Assembly: GCA_963966775.1 (NCBI GenBank)
Contig: CAXAAH010000002.1
Location: forward strand, 1-64,000
Length of the DNA: 64,000 bases
Direction: 5' to 3'
Source: UBA685 sp002299005
Lineage (GTDB): Bacteria; Pseudomonadota; Alphaproteobacteria; Puniceispirillales; Puniceispirillaceae
Shown: positions 16,024-24,889 of the stretch, piece after piece
How the letters are laid out: every line of letters starts with the position of its first letter
Numbering within the stretch: position 1 is the first letter of the stretch
Notes under the pieces: generated by a model
Seen by the model: only the letters and a program-made list of their open reading frames with translations
Told to the model about the DNA's origin: nothing
Database searches by the model: none
Made by a program: the position numbers and the translations under genes

Positions 16024-17481
16024 ATGTCTTTAAGCCTTCGTACATATGCGACTATTTGGATTTTAGGTGCGGCCTTATCTGGCGGTCTATCGGTGTTTAC
16101 GTGGATGCAGTCAAATGCCCAATGGCATGCCCATCTAGACAGAGCCTATAATGCAGGCATTGCGATTCATGATTATATGAAAGGTCATGACGTCTTACCA
16201 GATACATTTAAGACAAGCACGCTCCCCGGTAATTTAAGTCGCATGGCAGATGCAAATCTATGGCGCAAATTGCCGGAGATATCATCATCTGACTACATTT
16301 CCCGATTTGTGTTTGATGACACGACCAAGACTGACGCTCTTTATGAGACATGGCGGCTTGCGATTGTATCAGACGCGCTTTCTTATGGCAAAGAGACTGT
16401 GGCGCTTAATGAGGCGGTGCCAAATGCGCAAAAATTAGGCCAGCTTGTGCGGCTAATGGCTAATTACTGCTCTGTTAATAGCCTTTATATCAAATATGCC
16501 AATAATCTGTGGGTGCGCTTTGACGGTGAGGGGGTATGGGGTTGTGCGGGTCAGCCCATTGATTGGCGGTTAGGCGCCATCGCCCTGATGATCGCCTCTA
16601 TCCTCAGCCTTTTTGCCTTTAGCGCACATATCACGGGCCATTTTAGCGCCTTTACGCATATACTCTCTCAACGTCATCATAGCCGAGGCGTCTCGCCCTA
16701 TAAAAAGACCGGACCTACAGAGGTGGCATTACTGGCAGACGCGCTAAACTCCCATATTGAACAAGAGCGCGCATCTCTAGAAAAAAGAGCTATGTTTTTG
16801 TCAGGTGTCAGTCATGATTTAGGCACCCCTGCGACAAGGTTGTTATTGCGGTCTGAATTTATCACAGACCCAAATTTGCGGCATAAGATTGAAGCGGATA
16901 TCAGCCAGATGACTGATATGATTGAATCAGTGCTTGCCTATACACAAACAGAGATGAATGTAGAGGAAGCGCGCCGCCTGTCTCTATCATCGCTCGTTCA
17001 GGCGATTGTCGATGATTATATCGATATTGATAAGCCTGTGCAGTTGTTATCGCCAGATAGCGCACAACAGAGAGTGCATGATATTTTCTTTCATAAAAAG
17101 ACCACGGCCTCTCAAGAAACAAGAGGGGATGATGAGAAATTTGTCCCGATGGTTATCTATGGCCAGCCGCTTTCTTTGCAACGTGCTATCACGAATTTGA
17201 TTGATAATGCGCTGAAATATGGTCGTCGCGCCTCTGTCAGTTTGCGCGCAAATGAGAGGTTTGCGCATATTATTATTGATGATGATGGACTGGATTTATC
17301 AGCCGAAAGACTGGCGGAATTAACGCAACCTTTCAAGCGTGGCCAAAACGCCTCTAACACCAAAGGCAAGGGTATAGGTCTTGCCATAACAGCCACGATT
17401 GCCGAACAGCATGGCGGTGATTTAACCTTTGAGCAAACATCAGGTGGCCTGCGAGCGATATTAACCATAGCGCGTGCCTAA
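16024..17481 (+). CDS. Membrane sensor histidine kinase (GtrS/EnvZ-like)
   Basis: 485 residues. One helix at about 8-28, a periplasmic sensor domain (about 30-180) with two cysteines (149, 174), a second helix at 183-203, and a HAMP-like linker. The dimerisation/phosphoacceptor box is GVSHDLGTPATRLLLRSEF with H264. The ATPase domain has an N-box NLIDNALKYG and G-box GKGIGLAITATIAEQHGG. The D-box reads DDDGLD, with the expected DNGPG-type glycines partly replaced, but the lid GKGIGL is intact. It pairs with the response regulator just upstream. The signal may be glucose or a metabolite of it, by analogy to GtrS; this is inference. Confidence 0.87.
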   Translation: MSLSLRTYATIWILGAALSGGLSVFTWMQSNAQWHAHLDRAYNAGIAIHDYMKGHDVLPDTFKTSTLPGNLSRMADANLWRKLPEISSSDYISRFVFDDTTKTDALYETWRLAIVSDALSYGKETVALNEAVPNAQKLGQLVRLMANYCSVNSLYIKYANNLWVRFDGEGVWGCAGQPIDWRLGAIALMIASILSLFAFSAHITGHFSAFTHILSQRHHSRGVSPYKKTGPTEVALLADALNSHIEQERASLEKRAMFLSGVSHDLGTPATRLLLRSEFITDPNLRHKIEADISQMTDMIESVLAYTQTEMNVEEARRLSLSSLVQAIVDDYIDIDKPVQLLSPDSAQQRVHDIFFHKKTTASQETRGDDEKFVPMVIYGQPLSLQRAITNLIDNALKYGRRASVSLRANERFAHIIIDDDGLDLSAERLAELTQPFKRGQNASNTKGKGIGLAITATIAEQHGGDLTFEQTSGGLRAILTIARA

Positions 17482-17569
17482 AGGGTCAAAAGAGACAATA
17501 TTTGATTAAACTCTAAATTAGTAATATAAAGATTCAGCATTGTTCGATTTGTTTTTTAGGAGTGTAAAA

Positions 17570-18289
17570 ATGAAACATATTCTTGTGGCAGGTGTTGCGG
17601 TCCTATTTATGGCATCTACTGCCAATGCTTTGACATTGAAGTCAGGGCAAGTTCTAGGCGCTGATGGCGGTGTTTACGATGGTGCAAGTCCTGAAAAACA
17701 GCAGGCCTTGATTGCACAGGCACAAAATGGCGGTGAAATTGCGGGCGTAACAGGCGCAAGCGTATTTGTGGTTGTTGGTGAGACCATCACTTATGTTCCT
17801 GTGAATGATATCAAAAATAAGAGAAGCGAAACTGTGCGCCAAATTGTGGGCGATGAGGTTATTCAAAACGTCACGGGTGTTGAAAACCTAACATTTAAAG
17901 ATGTAGAAAATGCACAAATGTTGGCAGAGCAAACAGGTGTTGATATTGAAGACCTCGTGTCAGGTGACGCCCTTGAGGGTCTTGACCCAGAAGTGATTGC
18001 GGAAATCGCAAAAGTGTCAGACGAATCTGGTATTGATTTTGACAATTTGATAGCGGTTAATTCCATTATTTCAGAATTGCCAGAAGACCAATTCAATCAA
18101 ATCACCGAAGAGCTAGGTGCTTTGATCGAAGAAGGTTTTGCGGATGAGATTAATGAGACGCTAAACGAGCTATCAGAGATAACAGGTGGTTTGGAAAATC
18201 TGTTCAAATATGGGTCTCTAGAAGAGTGCCAAGCAGGTGGCGGCCAGAATTGTGAGGCGACAGCCGCAGCAATTGAAGGTTCATCATAA
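17570..18289 (+). CDS. Unrecognised secreted acidic protein
   Basis: 239 residues from the ATG at 17570, which has AGGAG in front; an earlier in-frame ATG at 17540 adds ten residues without a ribosome site. A signal peptide is clear, with cleavage after STANA (about residue 20). The mature protein is acidic: an N-terminal stretch rich in Gly/Val (GASVFVVVGETITYVPV), then a long helical section of Glu/Asp/Leu/Ile, and near the C-terminus two cysteines (LEECQAGGGQNCEA). No known domain was recognised. It follows the sensor kinase on the same strand by 88 bases and is ended by a strong terminator, so it is probably its own transcript and abundant. Periplasmic location is inferred. Confidence 0.65.
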   Translation: MKHILVAGVAVLFMASTANALTLKSGQVLGADGGVYDGASPEKQQALIAQAQNGGEIAGVTGASVFVVVGETITYVPVNDIKNKRSETVRQIVGDEVIQNVTGVENLTFKDVENAQMLAEQTGVDIEDLVSGDALEGLDPEVIAEIAKVSDESGIDFDNLIAVNSIISELPEDQFNQITEELGALIEEGFADEINETLNELSEITGGLENLFKYGSLEECQAGGGQNCEATAAAIEGSS

Positions 18290-18305
18290 ACAAAATAAAG
18301 ATTAT

Positions 18306-18336
18306 AAAAGGGCTGCTTTTAAGCGGCCCTTTTTTT
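18306..18336 (+). terminator. Intrinsic terminator after the secreted-protein gene
   Basis: AAAGGGCTGCTT pairs with AAGCGGCCCTTT (one G-T pair) across a tiny TT turn, followed by a run of T. It lies 17 bases after the stop at 18289 and just before the convergent LysE-type gene. A-rich sequence on the other side means it could also work for the opposite strand. Confidence 0.88.
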
Positions 18337-18346
18337 ATGACAGCCC

Positions 18347-18946
18347 TCAGATAGACACAATAACAGGCAGCAGGCTAATGACCAAAAGGGCGGCCATGCT
18401 GTAATTAAAGCGTCTTCTAGCCCTGTCATTTTTCAATAGATTGCCAATCATTTGCCCGGCTATTGCCCAAGCAATGGTGCTACCTAGCGTGGTTGCGGCA
18501 AAGATAATCATGATAATGGTTAAATCAAACGTCGGCGTCGCAGAGGCGCCTGTATAGGCGGTGATGGTCGAGATAGTCACTGTCACACCTTTTGGGTTGA
18601 CCCATTGAAAGGCAAAGGCGGCTGAAAAAGACAGAGGCTTGCTCGATTTTGCATCTTCAATAGGGCCTGCGCGTGCGATTTTCCAGCCCAAATACACCAA
18701 AAAGCCAATCGATAGCAGGCGCAGCACGCTATCTAATTCGGGCAGGGCGATAAACAGCTGAGATAGGCCAAGGCCAGCTGAGAATATCAGCAGTAAAAAG
18801 CCAGCATTAATGCCAGCAATGTGCGGGATTGTGCCTTTGAAGCCATAATTCACGCCAGAGGCTGCGAGCATTAAATTATTCGGGCCGGGTGTGAAGGCTG
18901 CCACTGTTGAAAAAAGTGCCAGTGAAATGATTGTTGCATTATCCAT
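18347..18946 (-). CDS. LysE/RhtB-family amino-acid exporter
   Basis: 199 residues with about six membrane helices, the standard size. The family signature is at the N-terminus: FTPGPNNLMLAASGVNYGFKG (about 18-38). The middle motif FQWVNPKGVTVTIS also fits RhtB proteins. Members export amino acids or related small metabolites through the inner membrane. It lies downstream of a small secreted-protein gene on the same strand, separated by two hairpins. The exported substrate cannot be told. Confidence 0.85.
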   Translation of the reverse strand: MDNATIISLALFSTVAAFTPGPNNLMLAASGVNYGFKGTIPHIAGINAGFLLLIFSAGLGLSQLFIALPELDSVLRLLSIGFLVYLGWKIARAGPIEDAKSSKPLSFSAAFAFQWVNPKGVTVTISTITAYTGASATPTFDLTIIMIIFAATTLGSTIAWAIAGQMIGNLLKNDRARRRFNYSMAALLVISLLPVIVSI

Positions 18947-18960
18947 GCGTGCGTTCCTAT

Positions 18961-18997
18961 GAGCGCTTGGCGCTCGTCAACATCCCTTAGGGGTGTT
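18961..18997 (-). other. Two consecutive hairpins between small secreted-protein gene and LysE gene
   Basis: GAGCGC-TTG-GCGCTC (18961-18975) and AACATCCC with GGGTGTT (18979-18997, TTA loop and one G-T pair) stand back to back in the 68-base gap. Neither is followed by a T-run on the transcribed strand. They may be a weak terminator or an RNA processing site reducing readthrough into the exporter gene. Confidence 0.4.
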
Positions 18998-19014
18998 AGC
19001 GGTAAATGAGGGCG

Positions 19015-19269
19015 TTATTCGTCACTGGTGAGTGATTTAATGGTCTCACCTGTCTCTTGAAGAAGACCCATGCCACCATTAAATAGCGCTTTGCCTGTTT
19101 CCTTGGTATCGCCAAGCAGATTGCCAGCAAAAGTCTTTGTATCATCAAGGAAATTCAATGCAGAAGAATTGTCAGGAACTAATTTTGCCCAAAAGCTCTT
19201 TGTTTCTTCTGCCTGTGCGGCAACAGGTATTGTGAGTGCGATAAGCGCGATAGCTAGCCAATTTTTCAT
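19015..19269 (-). CDS. Small secreted protein of unknown function
   Basis: 84 residues. A signal peptide (MKNWLAIALIALTIPVAAQA) is followed by a 64-residue mature protein rich in Lys, Thr and Gly with repeated short segments of the LDDTKTFAGNLLGDTKETGKAL type that look like amphipathic helices. GGGGGTTT precedes the ATG as a ribosome site. No family was recognised. It sits between the SPOR-domain protein gene and the LysE-type gene, all leftward. Coding status is supported by the signal peptide and ribosome site. Confidence 0.6.
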   Translation of the reverse strand: MKNWLAIALIALTIPVAAQAEETKSFWAKLVPDNSSALNFLDDTKTFAGNLLGDTKETGKALFNGGMGLLQETGETIKSLTSDE

Positions 19270-19323
19270 AATAAACCCCCGTCTTTTTGATAGTCGTATC
19301 TCAAGATGTTCATTATTTCAAAC

Positions 19324-20373
19324 TTAATCAATCACTGTTTTGATAAGGCACGCCATTCGTGCGCCCCATAATTCATCACAAATGCTTGTGACAATAGCAC
19401 GCTCTGCGCGCATCGTTTGCAGGCGATAAAATGTCTTACCAGAGGCAAATAAATGCGGCTGTATCTCAAGCGTTATCTTATCGAATAGGTCAGGATATTG
19501 CTCTTGGAAGTTAATTTGTGCCGCTTTTGCAGAGGCTTCTTGCGAGAAAGACCCTAGTTGCGCAAAGAACAATCCTTGTTTATCTGCTTTATTAGCTGGT
19601 TTTTCTTTTGGCGTGATATCCTTGGTCACAGGGCGCGGTTTTGGCGGTTTTGGAACAGGCGTTGCGCGCTTTTCAACCACCTTATCTTCACCTTCATCTT
19701 TTGCAGATTTTGTTGCAGGCGCTTTTTCCATTTTTTCCTGCTTTGTTTTGAGGGCCGCCATTTCTGCGCGCAAGGCGATGACCTTAAGGTTAAGCTCATT
19801 ATTCTTGCGCATAAGACTATCAATTTGCGCCGTTAGCTGTTCGTTATTTTTGTCATTATCAGCGCTGATTTGCTTATCAATCAAATAGGCAAGGTCAGGA
19901 TAGCGTTTCAAGATGGCTTTATCTGCCTGTGCATAGAGGCTCTTACAGTTGGTCTTGATCAAATCTTGCACATCAGACTGATAATCATTGCTTGGAAGCG
20001 ATTCATCTTGTGATGACAGATTTAAAATAAGCCATTCGCGATAATCATTTATCAGCAAATCAATCTCATCAGAAGAGGGGGATGGCAGGGCGGTTAATTC
20101 TACGGCACGCCTTATAACAGCTCCTGAGAATTTGCGGCGTTCTGACCATAAATTGCCGAGATCTTCATTGATCAAAGTCTGATTTTCCATCAGCGCGGCA
20201 AAGCTAGCACAAATGGCGCCTTGTTCTGCCATGATGCTTTGGCCGCCAAGAGTGCTGATATCAATAGCGGCCTTTGCAGGCGCGGTGACGCCAATGCCGC
20301 CTAGCGCCAGCACAAGTGAGGCTGTGCGCGCTATTTTCGTGATGTGATTAATGACCAAAGCGTATTGCATCAT
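19324..20373 (-). CDS. Secreted or membrane-anchored protein with C-terminal SPOR-like domain
   Basis: 349 residues. An N-terminal hydrophobic segment with cleavage likely after APAKA (about residue 35) leads into a helical region, then a coiled coil (about 170-215: QLTAQIDSLMRKNNELNLKV), a Lys/Pro-rich linker (about 225-268) and a C-terminal domain beginning LFFAQLGSFSQEASAKAA that looks like a SPOR fold. SPOR domains bind denuded peptidoglycan at division sites, so an envelope or division role is suggested. The start overlaps the end of trpE by 26 bases on the same strand, which couples the two without an obvious functional link. Confidence 0.65.
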   Translation of the reverse strand: MMQYALVINHITKIARTASLVLALGGIGVTAPAKAAIDISTLGGQSIMAEQGAICASFAALMENQTLINEDLGNLWSERRKFSGAVIRRAVELTALPSPSSDEIDLLINDYREWLILNLSSQDESLPSNDYQSDVQDLIKTNCKSLYAQADKAILKRYPDLAYLIDKQISADNDKNNEQLTAQIDSLMRKNNELNLKVIALRAEMAALKTKQEKMEKAPATKSAKDEGEDKVVEKRATPVPKPPKPRPVTKDITPKEKPANKADKQGLFFAQLGSFSQEASAKAAQINFQEQYPDLFDKITLEIQPHLFASGKTFYRLQTMRAERAIVTSICDELWGARMACLIKTVID

Positions 20374-21871
20374 TTGCGGCTCTTATCAAAGCGCGGGCTT
20401 TATTCTCGCACTCTTCTTGCTCTGACTGGTCAACACTATCATAGACAATACCAGCCCCTGCTTGGATATGCATTTTGCCATCTTTAATCACGGCTGTGCG
20501 CAAGGTGATGCAGGTATCAATATCACCTGTTGCAGCGATATAGCCAAGAGAGCCCGCATAGATGCCTCTTTTATCAGGCTCAAGCTCATCAATGATTTCC
20601 ATCGCTCTAATCTTTGGCGCGCCTGATACGGTGCCTGCAGGAAAGCCCGCTAGCATCGCATCAATCGCGTCAAACCCATCACGAATCTGGCCACGAACTT
20701 CAGAGGCGATATGCATCACATGGCTGTAATATTCAATCACGTAATTTGAATGAACGCGCACGGTGCCGGGCTTAGAGACACGACCGACATCATTGCGTCC
20801 CAAATCCAAAAGCATCAAATGTTCCGCACGCTCTTTGACATCTGCTAGCAAGTCAGCGGCATTGGCTTGATCTTCTTCGTCTGTTGCGCCGCGCTTTCTT
20901 GTGCCTGCAATAGGGCGGATGGTTACCTCGCCATCACGCAAGCGCACCAAAATCTCAGGGCTAGAGCCCACAACCGCCACATCATCCATCGCAAAATAGA
21001 ATAGGAAAGGTGAGGGGTTAAGACGGCGCAAAGACCGGTAAAGCGAGATCGCCGGCAATTTAAAATCAATGCTAAAGCGCTGTGATAGAACAACCTGAAA
21101 AATATCACCCTTGGCGATATATTCCTTTGCTTTGCGGACCATCGCCTTATAGCCATCAGCAGGCATATTGCGGGTTGGCTCTACCTCTTGATGCGTAGCT
21201 TCACCATCTGGTGTGCCCGGCAAGGCCTCGCCCAGACGGGTTTTAGCCTCTTCAAGGCGTAAATTGGCGCTATCATAGGCCGCATCAGCTGTCAGGCCTG
21301 CAAGGGGGCGGATTTGTGTTGCCAGCGTTACCGTGTCTTTGAGCCTGTCAAAGATGGCGACAATCGAAGGACGCATCCAAATAGAATCATACGTATCAAG
21401 GGCAGGCGGGTTATCATCTGGTATTGCCTCTTGATGGCGGATCATATCATAGCCAAAATAGCCGAACAGACCGGCGGCCATAGACGGTAGTGGCGCTGTG
21501 CTTGGCATCGCGCCTTCTGCGATAAGCGCCCGCAATGAGGCCAATGGTGCCTCATCAACAGCGTCAAATGCCGTAATATCACTATCAGGGGTGCGGTTAA
21601 TCTCAACAAGTGTGCCTTTTGAGCGCCAAATAACATCAGGCGAAATAGCGATGATAGAATAGCGGCCTCGTACCTCGCCGCCTTCAACAGATTCAAGCAG
21701 ACAGGCATAAGGCATCTGCTTTGATAATTTCATCATAGCGCCAATGGCTGTCTCTGTATCTGAGACATATGTTTTATAAATGATTTGATTACGGCCAGCT
21801 TCATAATGGCGCACACAAAGCGCTCTATCATTATGCGCTAGCGGGTCACTTGTTGTTTCAGTCATAATCAA
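20348..21871 (-). CDS. trpE: Anthranilate synthase component I
   Basis: 507 residues, normal for TrpE. The chorismate-binding domain shows GDIFQVVLSQRFS, PIAGTRKRGATDEED, LLDLGRNDVGRVS, GFPAGTVSGAPKIRAMEIIDELEP and the ending AGAGIVYDSVDQSEQEECENKARAL split over the C-terminal 250 residues. It makes anthranilate from chorismate using ammonia supplied by the glutamine amidotransferase TrpG. The N-terminal tryptophan-feedback region LLESVEGGEVRGRYSII is present. trpG, trpD and trpC, which commonly follow trpE in alphaproteobacteria, are not here; the next gene is the SPOR-domain protein. No leader peptide with tryptophan codons was found upstream, only a strong hairpin. Confidence 0.96.
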   Translation of the reverse strand: MIMTETTSDPLAHNDRALCVRHYEAGRNQIIYKTYVSDTETAIGAMMKLSKQMPYACLLESVEGGEVRGRYSIIAISPDVIWRSKGTLVEINRTPDSDITAFDAVDEAPLASLRALIAEGAMPSTAPLPSMAAGLFGYFGYDMIRHQEAIPDDNPPALDTYDSIWMRPSIVAIFDRLKDTVTLATQIRPLAGLTADAAYDSANLRLEEAKTRLGEALPGTPDGEATHQEVEPTRNMPADGYKAMVRKAKEYIAKGDIFQVVLSQRFSIDFKLPAISLYRSLRRLNPSPFLFYFAMDDVAVVGSSPEILVRLRDGEVTIRPIAGTRKRGATDEEDQANAADLLADVKERAEHLMLLDLGRNDVGRVSKPGTVRVHSNYVIEYYSHVMHIASEVRGQIRDGFDAIDAMLAGFPAGTVSGAPKIRAMEIIDELEPDKRGIYAGSLGYIAATGDIDTCITLRTAVIKDGKMHIQAGAGIVYDSVDQSEQEECENKARALIRAANDAIRFGH

Positions 21872-21907
21872 AGCCTTTATTGCAACTCACCCAATGAAGG
21901 GGGTATG

Positions 21908-21941
21908 GGCAAACAGCGCGAAAATAGGGGCGCTGTTTGCC
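21908..21941 (-). other. 12-bp perfect stem-loop between ppiD-like gene and trpE
   Basis: GGCAAACAGCGC (21908-21919) is exactly complementary to 21930-21941, loop ten bases. It lies in the 83-base gap between the foldase gene stop and the trpE start. The transcribed strand has CCCCC but no T-run after it, so it is not a standard terminator. It could stabilise RNA ends or moderate readthrough into trpE. Confidence 0.5.
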
Positions 21942-21954
21942 TGTAATATGAAGA

Positions 21955-23802
21955 TTAGCGACTTGCTTGTACCAATAGCTCGCGCACTGCTTCTTGGTTC
22001 AATGTCAGATCTAACTCTTCCGATAGGGTCAGCGCGAGTGATGCTGTCCAATCAGTCTGAACATTGCTTGCCAATGAGCGTGTTAGCTGTGTTGCCAATG
22101 TTGAGACTGTCTCATCATCAGCTGGCAAAGTGGCATCATTGCGCACAAGGATAGCGGCATCACCTGTTTCCACAATCGCACTGTCACCTGCGGCGAGTGC
22201 AAAAGTCTGGTTCGCAATCAGATTGGCAGATGGATGGTCAAGGCCAACAGCTGATCTCTTGAAGGTTGCGACAGTGGCAGCATCAAACGCATTGCCAGAC
22301 GCAAGCGCGTCTTCGGCGGCTTTATTGGCGGCTTTAACAGCTTCTGCTAGCTTATAGTCGGCAATGGCGCGATCTTTAACCTCTGATAGAAGACGCGGTG
22401 CCGCATCTGTCTCGGCGATAAGCTGGCTTACAAAGAAGGTTGCCTCGCCTGTTTCGGCTAGGACTGAAACTTCGTCATCTGCAAGGTCCCAGCCAATCGC
22501 AAGGAAGTTGCTGTCAGATGAGATGGACATCTCTGGCTCTGTGCCATCAATTGTCAGACCATTCACGTCAATCGGCGCAAGCTGTGTGACAGATACACCA
22601 ATCTTAGCGGCGGCTTCTTGCAAGCTCGCACCTGAACCAAGTGTATCTTCCAATTCATTCGCCCGCTCATAGACAAGGTCTAGGGCTTGTTCAGCGCGCA
22701 AGGTTGCTTCCAATGTGCTTCTGACATCTTCAAGGGTTGATTCACCGCCTGGTGTGATTGTGCCAACTTGTAGCACGTGGAAGCCAAAGGCGGTTTCAAT
22801 CGGGCCGACAACATCGCCTTCATTCGCGGCAAAGGCGCCTGAGGCAAGGGCAGGGTCAAGTGATGTTTCACGCACCGCACCAAGATTGATATCATCTTTG
22901 GTCCAGCCAAGACGCGCATCTGCGACAGTGGCAAAATCTGCTGAGGCAAGCTCATCAATCGCGCCATTTGCGTCTTCTTGTGTTTCAAACACCATTTGGC
23001 TTAGCACACGTGTCTCAGGGGTGATGAACTCATCACGGCGCAAATCAAAGGCACCTTGCACATCTTCATCTGATAATGTGATGCCTGCCTCAATCATTGA
23101 TGGGTCTAGGATGATGGCGTCGAACTGGCGAAGAAGCGGCGCATCATAATTTGACGCATTCTCATCAAAATAGGCTGATAGGGCGCTATCAGATGGCGCG
23201 GCAATGGCATCTGCCTGCACGTCAAAGGATACAAAAGACGCTGTACGCTCTTCTAGCTGGAAGGCTGAGAGCGCGGCGGCGGCATTATAAGGATAAAGCG
23301 CAGAGGCGGCAATCGCGCCCATAATTTGGTCACGCTCCAATGTTTCAGTCAGACGGTCAAGGTAATCTTGCTCGCTAAGGCCGATTTGCGCCAAAGACTG
23401 CAAGAAACGACCTTCGGTAAATTCGCCAAACTCATCTTGGAACGCACGTTCTTGGCGAATAGCTTGTGTTTGCATGTTTCTGGTAACGGCAAGACCAAGA
23501 CGTTCTGCTTCGGCAGAAAATAACACTTTGCGTGCGAGTGAGCCCATCACTTCATTGAGAAGAGGTGTTTGCAAAGCTTCACCGACAGATAGGCCTGCGC
23601 CAAGATTGCGACGCGCTCTATCAAATTCAATAGCCGCTTCTTGTGTCGAAAAGCTCTTATCGCCTGCCGATACAGCTTTGTTGCCCGAAAAGCTTCCTGA
23701 GGTGATATCGCCAATTCCCCAAAGGGCGAAACCGCCTGCTAAGAATATCAGGAAGGCTTTCATGATTGGTGATTTCGCACCTGTGCGCATTGCCTGTAGC
23801 AT
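21955..23802 (-). CDS. PpiD/SurA-like membrane-anchored peptidyl-prolyl isomerase (foldase)
   Basis: 615 residues. A single N-terminal membrane helix (about 14-30, MKAFLIFLAGGFALWGIGDI) anchors the protein; a SurA_N-type chaperone region with QEAAIEFDRARR follows; the parvulin-like PPIC domain is at about 255-370 and ends with the recognisable GPIETAFGFHVLQV. The C-terminal part is a second SurA-like helical region. PpiD helps newly secreted proteins fold at the periplasmic side of the Sec translocon. It is divergent from tpiA and upstream of trpE, an order seen in other alphaproteobacteria. Proximity to secG is consistent with a secretion role. Confidence 0.88.
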   Translation of the reverse strand: MLQAMRTGAKSPIMKAFLIFLAGGFALWGIGDITSGSFSGNKAVSAGDKSFSTQEAAIEFDRARRNLGAGLSVGEALQTPLLNEVMGSLARKVLFSAEAERLGLAVTRNMQTQAIRQERAFQDEFGEFTEGRFLQSLAQIGLSEQDYLDRLTETLERDQIMGAIAASALYPYNAAAALSAFQLEERTASFVSFDVQADAIAAPSDSALSAYFDENASNYDAPLLRQFDAIILDPSMIEAGITLSDEDVQGAFDLRRDEFITPETRVLSQMVFETQEDANGAIDELASADFATVADARLGWTKDDINLGAVRETSLDPALASGAFAANEGDVVGPIETAFGFHVLQVGTITPGGESTLEDVRSTLEATLRAEQALDLVYERANELEDTLGSGASLQEAAAKIGVSVTQLAPIDVNGLTIDGTEPEMSISSDSNFLAIGWDLADDEVSVLAETGEATFFVSQLIAETDAAPRLLSEVKDRAIADYKLAEAVKAANKAAEDALASGNAFDAATVATFKRSAVGLDHPSANLIANQTFALAAGDSAIVETGDAAILVRNDATLPADDETVSTLATQLTRSLASNVQTDWTASLALTLSEELDLTLNQEAVRELLVQASR

Positions 23803-23992
23803 GTCTCTACTTTCTTTATACCGTCTTGTGTCCTGACAATCTGTCTGGCCATCTTATAGTCTTTAAAAACTCGTCCGCACATTATACAGGTCTATTCAGC
23901 GAAAATTCAATGATTAAGGTTCTATAATCTTTAAAATTTTCATGATAGGCTCTGAGCCATCATTCAGCCAGAAATACCAAGAAGGGTTATCA
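23803..23992. promoter_or_regulatory. Divergent intergenic region, foldase gene / tpiA
   Basis: 190 bases between oppositely directed genes; promoters for both must lie here. The stretch TCTTTAAAA occurs near 23862 and again near 23930, and AT-rich sequence precedes tpiA, but no clear operator or -35/-10 pair could be assigned. Confidence 0.35.
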
Positions 23993-24778
23993 ATGATTAT
24001 CGCAGCGAATTGGAAGATGAATCTGACATGGGACGACGCGCAGAAATTGGCGGCTGATATGTCTAATTTAGCCGTAAATTCTAAGGTTGGCGGCAGTGAG
24101 ACGAGCGAAATCATCATATTTCCGCCGGCGCTTTATGCGTCTTTTGTGCAAAAAGCTTGTCAAGCGGGAGGCCTATCTTTTGGTGGCCTGTCTTGGGGAG
24201 GTCAGGCAACACATAGCGCGGCGTCTGGTGCCTTTACGGGCGATATATCGGCAACAATGTTTGCCTCTGCGGGGGCTAAGTGGCAATTAATCGGCCATTC
24301 AGAGCGCCGCACACATCATCAAGAATCAGATGAGATGATAAAAGACCAACTAAGCGCGAGCCATGAGGCAGGGTTAAAGGTGGTCTTATGCGTTGGCGAG
24401 GACCTTGAACAGCGCGAAGCAGGGCGGGCCATTGAGGTCGTCACAAACCAGATAGCGCTTGCCTGTGCCAAGACAGATAGATGGGAAGATATCGTTATCG
24501 CTTATGAGCCAGTCTGGGCCATTGGCACAGGCAAGGTGGCACAGCCGCAAGATGTCTTTGAGATGCACCAAGCGATTGCGGCTTTTTGTCAATCTGAATT
24601 GGGCGCAGCTAGGCGGCCACAAATTCTTTATGGTGGGTCGGTGAAGGCAGAAAATGCCGCTGAGCTATTTGCGCTTGATTATGTAGATGGCGCTCTTGTT
24701 GGGGGCGCAAGCCTTGATGTCGCGCAATTTACAGGCATTGTTGAGGCGGCCATGACACAGATGGCACAAGAGGCTTAA
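23993..24778 (+). CDS. tpiA: Triose-phosphate isomerase
   Basis: 261 residues from the ATG at 23993, which is preceded by AAGAAGGG; an in-frame ATG at 23942 would add 17 unrelated residues. Motifs: IIAANWKMNLT at the start with catalytic Lys, LIGHSERR with the catalytic His, AYEPVWAIGTGKVA with the catalytic Glu, and the phosphate-binding YGGSVKAENA and GALVGGASLD. It interconverts dihydroxyacetone phosphate and glyceraldehyde-3-phosphate. It is followed by secG 150 bases later. Confidence 0.97.
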   Translation: MIIAANWKMNLTWDDAQKLAADMSNLAVNSKVGGSETSEIIIFPPALYASFVQKACQAGGLSFGGLSWGGQATHSAASGAFTGDISATMFASAGAKWQLIGHSERRTHHQESDEMIKDQLSASHEAGLKVVLCVGEDLEQREAGRAIEVVTNQIALACAKTDRWEDIVIAYEPVWAIGTGKVAQPQDVFEMHQAIAAFCQSELGAARRPQILYGGSVKAENAAELFALDYVDGALVGGASLDVAQFTGIVEAAMTQMAQEA

Positions 24779-24889
24779 ATAAACGGGCGCAAAATAGGCA
24801 AAAAGTCTGTGATTTGTGTAAGATGGGCATTTTTGTCATAAAATTTCAACCGGACGGGTTCTTTTTTACTTGTTCTAACAATAGAAGAT

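Noticed and set aside
22715..23149. 144-residue open frame on the plus strand within the foldase gene
   Set aside because: Antisense shadow; composition dominated by Ser and Ala as expected from reverse reading.
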